Below, piece after piece: positions 12,601 to 23,814 of a stretch of DNA of 64,000 nt (within the stretch, counting starts at the first letter, position 1; each line of letters opens with the position of its first letter). This DNA comes from Capsicum annuum (Eukaryota; Streptophyta; Magnoliopsida; Solanales; Solanaceae): contig NC_061115.1 in the NCBI RefSeq assembly GCF_002878395.1, forward strand, positions 158,523,160 to 158,587,159, written 5' to 3'. The notes beneath the pieces are model-generated. The model had not been told where the DNA came from, did not search any database, and was given only the letters and a program-made list of their open reading frames with translations. Made by a program: the position numbers and the translations under genes.

Positions 12601-13180
12601 TGCTTTGTTTATTTTTACTCATTTAGTTACTTATTTATTTATTTATTCATTCGGGCCTCGAAGCCAAAATTGTAAACTTAATACTGGTGAAGTGAAACTC
12701 GAGCAAAAAGGGCTCGGAAACATAGAATCAGGACAGGGAAAATGGGTCAAAAACCCAACTAGATTAGGATAGGGTCGACAGTTTGGGCTTAAAATCCTAA
12801 ATAACTACTTCTCCCCTTTCCCCTTTCCTTTTTGCTTACTTGTTTTACGTGTTTCTTGCGAATCTAGTTGAATCCCTAACTAAGTCGCTAAAAAACTGAT
12901 TTTACAAAAACTTTTTCCTAATCAACTACTTTTCAACAAATTAATCTTTTTGAAGAAAGTCAAAAGAAGTTTTCAAACAATCCGGATAACCACAAGTTAG
13001 CAAACGTTTTAAATGCCTAACACCTTCCTAAAACGTCAATAGGAACCGCTTACTCAGAATCTTCAAACTTAAATAATTTTCCTGTTTTTTATCGTTGAAA
13101 GTATCTCATAAAGGTTTCTTAATTCCTTTTCAAAATTAAGTAGAGACTCTTCTAAAAAGTCAAAATTTCTCCGCAAAACA
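9631..13180 (+). mobile_element. 5' LTR of nested Ogre/Tat-type element
   Basis: The LTR starts TGTTGACACCTAATTTTTGC, a start shared with the copy at 21984, and probably ends ...CCGCAAAACA just before a primer-binding-site-like sequence. Only about the first 710 bp (to about 10340) match the 3' copy; the remainder is unrelated to it. It carries a plausible promoter (TATA box at 10717). Open frames at 12221-12403 and 12422-12772 lie in it without recognisable domains. The Ogre/Tat assignment rests on the LTR start, the large size and the downstream gag. Confidence 0.65.
10717..10725 (+). promoter_or_regulatory. TATA box in Ogre-type 5' LTR
   Basis: CTATAAAAG followed by CCCCATTATAG is a good plant TATA box. 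Transcription would start about 30 bp downstream, near 10750. This segment is absent from the 3' LTR copy, which has already diverged by that point. Confidence 0.5.
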
Positions 13181-13183
13181 GAA

Positions 13184-13201
13184 TGGAGACTCTGCTGGGG
13201 A
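13184..13201 (+). other. putative primer-binding site
   Basis: TGGAGACTCTGCTGGGGA lies 3 bp after the CA end of the LTR. It resembles the GCGACTCTGCTGGGGA block that follows Ogre-type LTRs, reported for the group as complementary to a tRNA-Arg. The tRNA match was not checked. Confidence 0.5.
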
Positions 13202-14371
13202 TTTTAAACTAGGTTCTAACCAAACGTTTGATTTCGTCTTTTGATTAACTGTTTATGTATTTACATGTTTTGATTCTATAAAGTTTAACTATCACATCTC
13301 ATGGCATATTCCTGCATTATTTAAACTATTTTGGGATTTCATGGATGTCCCGGCCCCTGTTGTTCAATTCCAAAATATGTTGAAAATACGAATGGCTTAT
13401 TAGGACGTGAGTCGTCTGATGGCTGTTTGTATTTTCAAACTCAAGTTGTCCGCTTAAGAACCAGTGTTCAAACCCACTCTATACACCTAGGATAAAACAA
13501 AATGAAAACCCTATTGTAGGCATGAGCCTAGGACGACCCAATACCCGAGCGGGGTATTCGGCCATTAGAAAACCTGTCCTGCATCTATTGACCTCGAGTC
13601 AATTATAGACGAATCATATTTATGTGTTGAAGAAAATATATGCCTGTCTAATCCAATCAATTATCCTTTGGGGGTCGGGAAAAAGCTTGATTTGCTTACT
13701 TTCTAAGAAGAATTGAAGCAAGTTAAGCAAGAAATTGATCAATTTGGGAGGTTGCATCTAAGGCACAGTTTGAACGTCAACGGATTCACCAATATAAGAA
13801 ATGGACGAAGCTAAGAAGGCAAAGGCTGATAGAAGAAGCACTCAGGAATTAGTATTTTCTATCCCCTATGTGGGAACGTGTTTTCTTTCATGTTATTTCC
13901 CTTTCCCTAAAGATTGTATCCCTCTTTTGTTATCTTTTGTAGTCATTTATGCCCTTTTAGTGTCTATAAAAGTTGGGGGATAATGGATTGACCTTAAGCA
14001 AGCATATATTTTTCTTCAAAAATTGTTAGGCCCAAACCCTTGTCTCAAAAGGGTCACCCCAGTTAGGATACGCATTATTATAATGTTTTTATATGATATA
14101 ACTGTCGTATGTGTTTATGTGCATTTGTTTACATCAAAGGCAAGTTTATCCATTATGCTCCTATGGATGAATTTGGCTATGACACAAACAACTCTACGTG
14201 GCTATTTCTTGTCAAGTATTTTGCATTGCTTATCACATGTGGAATTGACTTTACAGATAATAGAAAACTACTCCGTGTTGAAAAGTGCTGGCAGAACATT
14301 CCTACTTCACCCGATCAAAAGCACAGAAAATCTCATCCTCTGACCATCATTTAAATTGACTGACGAAGAAA
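13202..14371 (+). other. leader region of the Ogre-type element
   Basis: Untranslated sequence between the primer-binding site and gag. Two overlapping open frames (14023-14343 and 14109-14354) exist, but neither has a recognised domain. Ogre elements can carry an extra ORF upstream of gag; I cannot show that this is one. Confidence 0.4.
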
Positions 14372-16713
14372 ATGCGTTGACCATTAGGGACAATGTAATA
14401 GCGGAACAAAGATAGATAATTGTTGAACTCGCGAAAAAATTGGAAGCGCTTCAAGAAGAGATAAATTGTACTCGAGATTTGGCTAATATGGCCATCACTG
14501 TCAATACTCCCACTCTAGGAAGACACAAGACTCCACTCCAAATCCCTCCCCTTAGTACGCCTATTCTCGGGGGCTATTTAAGCAACATATCGTCCGTCTT
14601 CGCTCCTCAAATTGTCTAAAACAGCAATCGCGAAAATAATCCAGATGTCTATCATCCACAAAATCTATCTCTAACCCCGCAAAACCCATCTCTGAATATA
14701 TTTCCAAATTCTCAGAACCCATTTTCAAATCAACAAAATTCACTCCCAAATCTACAAAATTCACTCCCAAATCCACAAAATCCATCACCAAATCTTCCAT
14801 CAAATCTATCCCCAAATCCACCAAATTTGTTTCTAAATCAGCAGAATTCTTCTCAGATTCCACCAAACTACTCTCAAATTCCACAAAACCTTTATAATTT
14901 TCGAAACATCCACCCCACCTGCCAACCGACTTCCTTTCATTCGCAAAATCAATCCTTCCTTCCAAATCCTCCTCATGCCATCATATCCCCTGACATCTAT
15001 AATTTTTTTCCTAATCCCGAGGTGGACCATTACTAGGAGAACGAGAAAAAGTAGAGGACCGAGCATAAACTGAAGTTGCTAGCTATAAATGAAGAAATCA
15101 TGAGGATCGAGGAATCTCATGGAGCGAGGAACAATGACGGCTTAGGTTACAATGATTTATGTGTTCACCCTAGAGTAGATCTACCAGAAGGGTATAAGGT
15201 CCCAAATTTTGAAGTGTTCGATAACACCAAAAATCCAATGGCCCATCTGAGAAGGTATTGTGATTAAATGGTGGGGGTAGGGAAAAATGAAATGTTATTG
15301 ATGCGTTTGTTCAGCTGGATTTTAAGTGGTGAAGACTTAGAATGGTTCATGTCTCAGGAACTGAAAAAATGGACTGGTTGGAGTGCATTGGCCAAGGGTT
15401 TCCTTAATAGGTTCGCATTTAACATTGAGATAGTCCCTGACCGATACTCACTAGATCGGATCAAATAGAAGAATAATGAGTGTTTTCGAGACTACGCCTT
15501 TCGTTGGAGAAAAGAAACTACTAAAGTACAACCTCCCATGTCTGAGGAAGAAATGGTATCAGTTTTCTCTCACACACAGGAAGGAGAATTTTATACCAGG
15601 ATGGTATCCGCGGTCCGAGAAACTTTCAAAGATTTAGTAAAGATTGGGGAATCGTTAGAGGAAGGCATCCGAACAGGAAAAATTGCCAAAACCCCAACAT
15701 CATCTGAATCCTCTACATTCTCAAAGAAGAAAAGAGAGGATGCGACTATGATCTCTACTAATTCTGTTGATAAGTTAAAGAGGAAATTCAAGCGTATGAA
15801 TGCTCTTTCCTCATCATTTTCACCAAGTTTTCAGCCTGTATTCTATGCTCAACCCCAATGTCAAGCTCTAATTCCAAATATTTTACCCCAATTCCAAGTT
15901 CCACAGCCAAATTATCAGCCTCATACTCAGGCTACTCTTCCAAATAACCAAGTAAACGTCCAAACGTCTCCAAACTATCATCAAGTACCTCCTCCTGCTA
16001 ATCAAAATCAGTATAACCACCCACGTGTAAACCCCGAAAAGAAGCCTTCTAGAAAACTCACTCCATTGGATGAAAGTCGTACCCAGCTCTTCGAAAGATT
16101 GATGAAAGCTGGTTATTTACAGCCTATTCTACTAAAGCATAGCAATCTTAATTCTCGATTCTTTCAGGCCGATCAATTCTGTGCTTATCATTCAGGAGCG
16201 CCCGAGCATGATACCGAAGATTGCACCAATCTGAAACACAAGATCCAAGACTTGATCGACTAGAAGATCATCACTCTTTAGGCACCAACATTAAATGTCA
16301 CCAGTAATCTATTTCCTAATCACAAGGAAGCTACAGTTAGCATGACCGAAATAATAGGTGAATGGGTATTTGGTAAGACTATTACTAAGGTGGATCCACA
16401 AAATTTGAAAAAGACAAAAAGAGTGGAAAGGAACTCGAAAGGAATTATTGAGCCCTTTATGTTCTTGAAAAAAGAATTTAAGCATGGAATAAGGTACCAA
16501 CCAAGAAAGGTAGATGAGATTGAAGATAATTCAAAGATGAGTTCGTCCAAGCCGTCGCCACTCCTGCGCCAATCATTTCCCGTGTGTAAGATGTCAAATA
16601 ATGATGTTCTTGGGGATGGGATAGGAAATCTGGTCAAGGGATGCAATGTTGTACCAGAAGATTTCCCGAAGCCCAGTGAGGTAAAGAAGGTTTCACCAAG
16701 AGAGGCTTTATAA
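14372..16713 (+). pseudogene. Ogre/Tat-type gag, broken
   Basis: Gag is the structural protein that packages retrotransposon RNA. The order seen is as follows. An N-terminal Glu/Lys-rich helix lies around 14410-14500. An Asn/Gln/Pro-rich repeat region follows at about 14640-14910. The conserved core runs from about 15180 to 15690 (NPMAHLRRYCD, then SGEDLEWF, then FNIEIVPDRYSLDRIK, then FRDYAFRWRKE). A Gln/Pro-rich linker follows at about 15830-16050. A zinc-knuckle-like CAYHSGAPEHDTEDC lies near 16180-16230. The core order and motifs match Tat-lineage gag. At least five in-frame stops interrupt it (TAA or TAG near 14605, 15034, 15266, 15466 and 16261), so it is dead. Similarity to the gag-protease linker fades near 16713. 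Confidence 0.75.
14640..14910 (+). repeat. about 21-bp minisatellite inside gag
   Basis: Repeats of the form AATTCACTCCCAAATCTACA encode runs of Asn-Pro, Gln-Asn and Ser-Leu-Pro. The repeat expands a low-complexity segment of the gag N-terminal half. Confidence 0.6.
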
Positions 16714-17164
16714 AATTGGACTTCCACTTCGCTCCTAATTCATCGCCCATCGGAGTAGATGAAATGACAATTACTAATAGTTTTAAAAATTGGTGATGAT
16801 CCAGAGGAGGTCCAGTGATCCACCCTTTCATGTCTTAAATTTTTATTTCGCTTTCAAAAAGGCATGGGCCCACATTTGCACGAGTCATGAGCCATAGTTT
16901 TTATTTATTTTCCAAAAGGCCTCCATTTATTTAAGAAGTTATTTTTAAATATGATTATATTATCATCTTTTATTATCTTGTTATAATCTAACATGGTTTA
17001 TTTTGGTAGAAATAGTTTATAAACCTGCCAATGTCATGTCATAAAAAGAGTTAGACAAACGAAGCGAAGGAAATAATAATGAATAGAAAAAGGTGATGAG
17101 GTTTAATTAGCTGAAGGTATAGAGGAATGTGAAAATCAAAAGAAGCCCAACCTGGAGGAGCCCT
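16714..17164 (+). other. scar of the deleted Ogre-type pol region
   Basis: Protease, reverse transcriptase, RNase H and most of integrase, several kilobases in a full element, are missing here. What remains is short untranslatable sequence between the gag tail and the pol C-terminal tail. Confidence 0.6.
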
Positions 17165-17240
17165 AATCCTACCTGAGATAGATGGTCAAGAGTGGACCAA
17201 ACCAATCAATTCTGATGCGCTAAAGAGATATTGTTCTTGA
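17165..17240 (+). pseudogene. remnant of Ogre-type pol C-terminus
   Basis: One frame reads ILPEIDGQEWTKPINSDALK and ends shortly after at a TGA. The KPINSDA-type ending is, from memory, how Tat/Ogre polyproteins end. Its presence right before the 3' untranslated arrays supports an internal deletion of pol rather than 3' truncation. Confidence 0.55.
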
Positions 17241-17340
17241 AAGATGTTATAGTTTTTGTGTTTCCATTGTTTACTTGTAATTGCCTTTGTAATAATGTTG
17301 TTTTCTAGTGTGTAATTGCCTAGAACCCCTTTCTTTTTAT

Positions 17341-17815
17341 GTACGAATTATGTTTGACCTGAATTCCCAAAGAAAGATACGTAGGCGGCCTATGTTGGCT
17401 TCGGTCAAACCCTTAGGATAATATATCCCTTCTTTTTATGTAAAAACTAGGTTTTACCTGAATTCCAAAGAAAGGGATGCATAGGTGGCCTATGTCGGCT
17501 TCGATCAACCCCTTAGGATAATTATTCTTTCCTTTATGTACGAACTACGTTTGACCTAAATTCCCAAGAAAGGGATATGTAGGCGGCCTATGTCGGCTTC
17601 GGTCAACCCCTTAGGACAATTATCCTTTCCTTTGTGTATGAACTACGTGATGACCTGAATTCCTATAAGGGGATACGTAGGCGGCCTATCTCGGCTTAGG
17701 TCAACCCAATAGACTTTTTTATATTTCCCTAGCGTAGTTTTGAACTACGTTTGACCTGATTCCTGCTTCAATGGGATACATAGGCGCCCCAACTGCTCGG
17801 TCATATAGCCCAGGA
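17341..17815 (+). repeat. about 97-bp tandem array, five copies, in Ogre-type 3' region
   Basis: Five diverged units start near 17341, 17440, 17538, 17633 and 17730. Each has the core GAACTACGTTTGACCTGA, then GGGATACGTAGGCGGCCTA, then TCGGCTTCGGTCAACCCCTTA. The last copy is the most diverged. Confidence 0.75.
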
Positions 17816-19107
17816 AATGGAAACTAGGGCAGAATTTTTGAGAAGGAATCTCAAAATTCACAAGAGGAAGATCATCATCCAACAAAGAAAACGAAGACCA
17901 ATAAAGACTTTGGATCTTCTCTAGTTGATATCATCTCAGACAACTTTAAACTGAGTTAGATATTTTGAGAAAGGCCTCAAAATTTTCACCAAACACTGGA
18001 ATATATTTCAAATTCCCCGGCACCAGAGGTCAAAGTCAAACTTTTGAAGTCACCAACTGCGACAAAGTTTAGGTAGACTCAATCTCTGGCTATAACAAAA
18101 TTGTTTGAAGAACTTTCCAAACAATGATGATAAGTTTTGGAAATCCTCTGGAGGATATAGTCAAAACCAAGAGGGAGACGTTCGTTGAGCTAGTACATGA
18201 CATGACTGGCAGAGATTTTCTAAAGCTTTTACAGAAACTTTCGAAACTATTTTCTAAAATTAAGACCACTTTTAAAAATCCATACAAATCTTTTACCCAG
18301 TAATTACCTAAACATCTATTGGAGCAAGGAGTTGGGGTGGAGGTGCCAACATGACAAAGTACCGGAAAGATGGCGAGAAACAAATTGAGGAGCGAAGGAG
18401 GTCAACACAGAGTAGTTTCACTCAAACTAATTATTTTTTTGTGGATGCAGGGATCAATACACAAAAATGAGGGTCTATTTCAAAAAATACCCAAGCAAGT
18501 TAGGAGTCATACCATAGCACATAATGCTTAAGAACGGTATTTTTTGATAGCCCCAAAAATAGGTTTAATACCCATTTATCGAGGACCTTTTAAATTGTCT
18601 ATCTCATTTCTTGAGATCATGAAGGACAAGCAAAGGTGTCTTATCTTCTTTATGAATATTGCATTTAGAATTTTTCTAAAAAAAATAGTCGCTAGCAAAA
18701 GCAACTTTGTGTCTGCTAAATATTTACCTTTAGCGCTGGTACATTCAAGAGAGTTGGCACAATAAATATAATAATCAAAGGATCACTCAATAGGAGAAAG
18801 AGCAGAGAGTCACCCTCAAAATTTGCCTTGAAGCAAAGTAACAGTATTTGAGTAATCCCCAAACAGAGATTTTTCCCATTTACTTGCATCCGGTGGATTT
18901 GCTATTTCTTCAAAGGAGAAGATTAATGGCAGAATAAGCCATTCAAATTATGATGCTAAGTATTTGTCATTAAACTATCATAAATCTTGACTTTGATCGT
19001 CAATGAGAGCGACGTTGTGTCTACTAATTGTCTACTATGAGTAGAGGTACATGTAGAAAGCAAGATGCAGACAAACGAACTCAGGTGAAACTGTTTTCAA
19101 ATCACCA
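17816..19107 (+). other. Ogre-type 3' untranslated region, non-repetitive part
   Basis: No coding feature is supported. Open frames at 18090-18383 (minus) and 18544-18765 (plus) are short and have no motifs. Confidence 0.4.
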
Positions 19108-19495
19108 GAAAAATCATTGCATATCACTGCCAAGAAGGCTATTTCATATCATTGCCAAGAGGGCTATTTCATATCATTGCCAAGAGGGCCATTCATATCA
19201 TCGCCGAGAGGGTCATTTCATATCATTGCCAAGAGGGCCATTTCATATCATTACTGACAGGGTCATTTCATGCCATTGCCAAGAGGGCCATTTTATATCA
19301 TTGCCAAGAGGGCCATTTCATGCCATTGCTGAGAGGATCATCTCATGCCATTGCCGAGAGGGCCATTTCATGTCATTACTAAGAAAGCCATTTTATATCA
19401 TTTCCAAGAGGGTCATTCATGCCATTGCCGAGAGGGCCATTCATATCATTGCCAAGAGGGCCATTTATGCCATTGCCGAGAAGGGCCATTCAATA
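19108..19495 (+). repeat. 25-bp tandem array
   Basis: About fifteen units of ATTTCATATCATTGCCAAGA plus GGGCC, period 25 bp with occasional 24-bp units. It produces the longest spurious open frames of this area (19028-19582 and 19152-19382), which are repeat translations and not genes. Confidence 0.85.
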
Positions 19496-20062
19496 TCTGT
19501 TGACACGCGAAACACAAATGCTGATGTCAAGGATATCATCAGTATTTCAATATATATTGACACGCGAGATAGCATACACTAGCATTGAGGATATCATCAA
19601 TATTCAATATCTGTTGACACACATGATAGCATACGCTGGCGTCGAGGATATCATTAGCATTTAATATCTGTTGATATGCGAGATAGCATACGCTGGCATC
19701 TAGGATATCATCAGTATCTAATATCTGTTGACACGCGAGATAGCATATGCTGGCGTTGAGGATATCATCAGCATTCAATATGTGTTGACACGCGAGATAG
19801 CATACACTAGCGTCGAGGATATCATCAGCATCTAATATCTGTTGACATGCGAGATAGCATACGCTGACATTGAGGATATCATTAGCATCTAATATCTAAT
19901 GACACGCAAGATAGCATACAGTGGCATCGAGGATATCATCAGCATTCAATATATGTTGACACGCTAAATAGCATACGCTGGCATCGAGGACATCATTAGC
20001 ATCTAATATCTGTTGATACGCGTGGTAGCATACGCTGGCATCAAGGATATCTCATCATTTTA
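19490..20062 (+). repeat. about 59-bp tandem array
   Basis: Nine to ten units with the core TATCTGTTGACACGCGAGAT, then AGCATACGCTGGC and GAGGATATCATCAGCAT. The period is about 57-60 bp. It starts immediately after the 25-bp array. Confidence 0.85.
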
Positions 20063-20129
20063 TAAATTGGCATCTGAATGCATCAAGAACACACGATTTG
20101 AAGGAACGCCTTTATGTCGCTATCCAAAG

Positions 20130-20710
20130 ATGGGTGATATATGAGATTTCCTAGAAATTGACAATTTGGGGGTCATCTATAAGTCATATTATTTGAAATA
20201 ATATAGTGTGCAAGATTACCTATGAATTGACAGCTCATAGGTCATTCGTAAGCCGTAACGACATCCTAATCGGATAGTGTGCAAGGTCACCCAAAAACCG
20301 ATAGTTCAAAAGTTATCCATAAGTCGCAACTAAATCCTTATCGGAGAATATGCAAGATTATTAAATTGATAATGTCCAAGGGTTCTCTATAAGTCGTGTC
20401 ATACCCAAGATCGATTATGTGCAGGATTACCCAAAGACTAGCAATTTGAGACATATCTGTAAGTCATATTGTATCCAAGGTCGGATGATGTGCAAGAATA
20501 CCGGAGACCTAACGATTGGAGGAATATTTGTAAGTCATCTCTTATCCAAGGTCGGATAATGTGTAGGATCACCTAAAAGCTAAAAATTCAAAGGATATCT
20601 GTAAGTCACCTCGTATCCAACATCAAATAATGTGCAATATTATCCAAAGATTAACAACTCAAGGAAATCTATAAGTCGTATCGGTACAAAAGATATGCAA
20701 GACTTACCTT
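20130..20710 (+). repeat. about 60-68-bp diverged tandem array
   Basis: About eight to nine units with the common skeleton ATCTATAAGTCGTAT, CCAAGGTCGGATAATGTGCA and AGATTACC. Copies are more diverged than in the two preceding arrays, suggesting an older expansion. Confidence 0.7.
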
Positions 20711-21302
20711 ATATCATATGCAAAGAATTATCATTCCACATACAACTAGCATTATGGGTGACTCAAAAGGGTTGCCACATCAACACAAGATTACATGGTT
20801 GCAAGGACCGTTCTGCATAAAGTGTCATCGGTGTCCAAGAGAGATGCCCCACTTTGAAAACATATTCAATCGACAAATGAGTTAATTATGCAACAACCAA
20901 GAAGGTTATTATTTCCATTGTTGCAAGCTATTTCCTTCCAAACAGGTATATGAAAGGAATGACTTCGCTTTTCAAGCGACAACTCATGTGGAGATATGGT
21001 AAAAAATATATACCTCTTTTGTGAATCATGTTTAGCACTAACACTTTTTGTTTGAAGAATTGTCGAGAGTATCCGAGAGGATGAAAATCTCAAATCAAAA
21101 CCACAGGTGTGGACAACTTTAGAAAGGACACAACACAACGGGGAACTCTTTCTTAGCACCAAAACGGGACATAGTCTAAAGAGGGACGTCAAACTCTTTG
21201 GGCGCGAGCTAAATGATGATCGCCACCACCATCCAACCACACCTCTGTTAGAAGGAATATGGATATTTCGGGATATTCTAGTTTCAGCTTTCACTTGCGG
21301 TA
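20711..21302 (+). other. Ogre-type 3' untranslated region, non-repetitive part
   Basis: No coding feature is supported. Overlapping open frames on both strands (20866-21363 minus, 21107-21322 plus) have no recognisable domain. Confidence 0.4.
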
Positions 21303-21423
21303 TATTTCTATACTTATACTGAGGATAAATTTCTTTTTCTCTCAAATTCGAGTGATAGTGCAACTCTTATACTCATACCGAGGATAAATTTCTTTTTCTC
21401 TCAAATTTGAGTGATAGTGCACC
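21303..21423 (+). repeat. 60-bp direct duplication
   Basis: Two nearly identical copies of TATACTTATACTGAGGATAA followed by ATTTCTTTTTCTCTCAAATT and GAGTGATAGTGCA, about 560 bp before the polypurine tract. Confidence 0.8.
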
Positions 21424-21967
21424 CAGAGTTTTGGAAATTATGCCTAGGTAAGTTCTTGCCTATGGATGTGAAGGATCTCACATTCATGGTTAAGAGGTTA
21501 CAAGCCTTTTTCCCACAACTCGATCAACTCGTCACTCATCCCAAGCCAAAGATCGTCTGAAATAAAAGACCATCTTTTCTACCGATTAAGTCGAACTACA
21601 AGCAATTTGATTCCCTAAGTCTCGGGGATATATATGCTGGGCTCTATGTAGAAAATTCGACTGCATTCCAACCTCCCCCCAAATTTCTCTATTTCCTAGC
21701 TTTTCAGTTTCATCAAAAACTTTAAAAAAAACTGAGATAGCCAATATATTTTTTGAATATCATACTTTAAATCAAGCTTTATGAATTACAAGTAGCCTGA
21801 ATTCTCGTGTAACCAGAGATATATAGGAAACCTGATACCAAGGTTCGTCAATAACTCTATGAAACTCGCGCGAAAATTAACCTCTTTCAAATTTGAATTT
21901 GTGGTCGAATAAAAAATTAGGAATGTCAACCTCCTTTCGCCCAGGATTACTTGCATCCACCCTACCC

Positions 21968-21983
21968 AAAGGGAGGGGGCAGT
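21968..21983 (+). other. polypurine tract before Ogre-type 3' LTR
   Basis: AAAGGGAGGGGGCAGT sits immediately before the TGTTGACA start of the LTR at 21984, the expected place for the plus-strand primer. Confidence 0.75.
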
Positions 21984-23814
21984 TGTTGACACTTAATTTT
22001 TGCCCTCCACAATTAAATTTAATCCTGAGTGTCTCCGATTTTTAATAAAATCAAAATATTTATTTCATCCGAATAAAACTTTTCAAAATATTTTGGATGT
22101 AATTTTGTCATTTTAAGTAGCGATTATATATTATCGTGTTCAATTATACGAGATTATATAATTCGATTACTTAAATATTGATGCTATGGAATATCAGATT
22201 TTAATCAAGACTTATTTTGAAAATAAATTCAAATGATTAAAGGTTTAATTTAAATATAATTTACTCTCAAAAATAATTTATTTGGATAAATATGTGTTTG
22301 ATTTTATCAAATCAAGAAGCTCGGGGTTAAATGAGATATTAATTCATTTCGAATTTTGATTTAATTTAGTTAATCTATTAGATTTGGCCATAATTGAAAT
22401 CAAATTGGCCACAATTGCGATGCATTTGGCCAATTGATTTTCAATTTGGCCAAAACTTAAATGAATTGGCCAAATCCTCAAATTACCTAAGCTACCCAAT
22501 TAAAACCCAATCAGCAGCCCATTTCAAAACAACCAAACAACTCTTTCTTCTCAACAATCCAATCCCCAATTCTGTAGCCCACTTACATCAATATTGACCT
22601 GGCCCAATCCCTTCTTGAATTCTTTTCTTTATCAACAACAAAATAATTACAGCCACCAGCCGGCCCAAACACTTCAACCCGACCCGGCCCAGAAGATATA
22701 CGGTAGAAAACGAGGAGTTGAAGTTGGCATACAGGTGGAGGACTAAAATATGTGTATACTAGACCAATATATGGTCATGTATACACCAAATATACACAAA
22801 AACGCAGGGAAATAGCTGAAGTATACAGCTGCTATACACTTCAGAAAATGGACTTAAGTCCATAATTCAAAGCCCAAAATTGAGCAGCTTTGTTAATGGG
22901 TCAATTAAGGGCCCAATTTCAATTCTTATATTATTTTTTGTAGCTTATAATTCATCTTTATTTATGTGTACTAATATTCTAATCGATTAATATAGATAAG
23001 TTCCCTAAAGAGTTGTCATTTTATTTTATCTTAATTTTATTTTTTCACCTAATTTGTCTCGTCTAAAACGGCCCCTTAAAACAAGTCTTTAAAAGATTAA
23101 TTATTTTATTTCAAAAGGACATTTGTTATGTTCATACAACTAAATAGTCAATTTGGATTAAAATAACTTTCTTCAAACTCAAAAAAAAAAAAAAAAAAAA
23201 TTCTTATAAGCGTTAACTTTCCATAATTTATAAGATACTTTTAATTTAATACTCTCTTAACATTTTTTCCCACAAGTATTATCTATATTATAATCAACTT
23301 CTCTATGATAATTAATAATAAAAAAATAATTTCATAATCTTCTTCTCCTACAAAAGCAAAATTCATTTTCCTCCTAAGTCCGAAAAATTATAATTTAGTT
23401 TAATTCAAATAAATTATTTTCTTCTTTGAATAAATAAATGCCATTTCTAAACGTTTAAACAAATAATTTTAATATTTTCTATAAAATCAAGTCTTTGCAA
23501 AGATTAGCCACTTTAATTTGTCAAGTTAGTTCTTTTTGGTAAACCATTTCAAACGGATGCTTTTAAGTGCCTTAAAAACTTTCTTAGGGCATTAATTGAA
23601 CCCTTACCTAGAATCTCTAGTTTTAAAGGTTTATTTCTATTTTTGAACTTTTGAAATATTTTTAAGTTTTTCTTGATTTTTTTCTATAAAAAATCAAGTC
23701 GCAACTCTGTGAATTTCTTAAAATTATTTTAAAATTTTCTTAAATCTTTTGAAATAGTCTTAAGAAGGTCAAATTCATTTTCTTGCTAAAATAAAATCCA
23801 AAAAAGATAAAACA
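21984..23814 (+). mobile_element. 3' LTR of Ogre-type element, chimeric relative to the 5' LTR
   Basis: The first 705 bp or so match the LTR at 9631 closely. From about 22691 the sequence is different: it has direct repeats of ATATACAC-type sequence (22695-22860), then AT-rich DNA, a poly-A run at 23180-23200, and ends near ...AAAAACA-type sequence at 23814. It is about 1.83 kb against about 3.55 kb for the 5' LTR and lacks the TATA box segment. Flanking pentamers GCCAT (9626-9630) and GGTAT (23815-23819) match at only 3 of 5 positions, so a target duplication is not demonstrated. Confidence 0.55.

Noticed and set aside
12422..12772. 116-codon frame in the Ogre-type LTR as an extra Ogre ORF
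   Set aside because: It lies in the LTR, not between primer-binding site and gag, and has no recognisable domain.
19028..19582. 184-codon open frame, the longest but one in the window
   Set aside because: It is mostly a translation of the 25-bp and 59-bp tandem arrays; other frames of the same arrays are open too.
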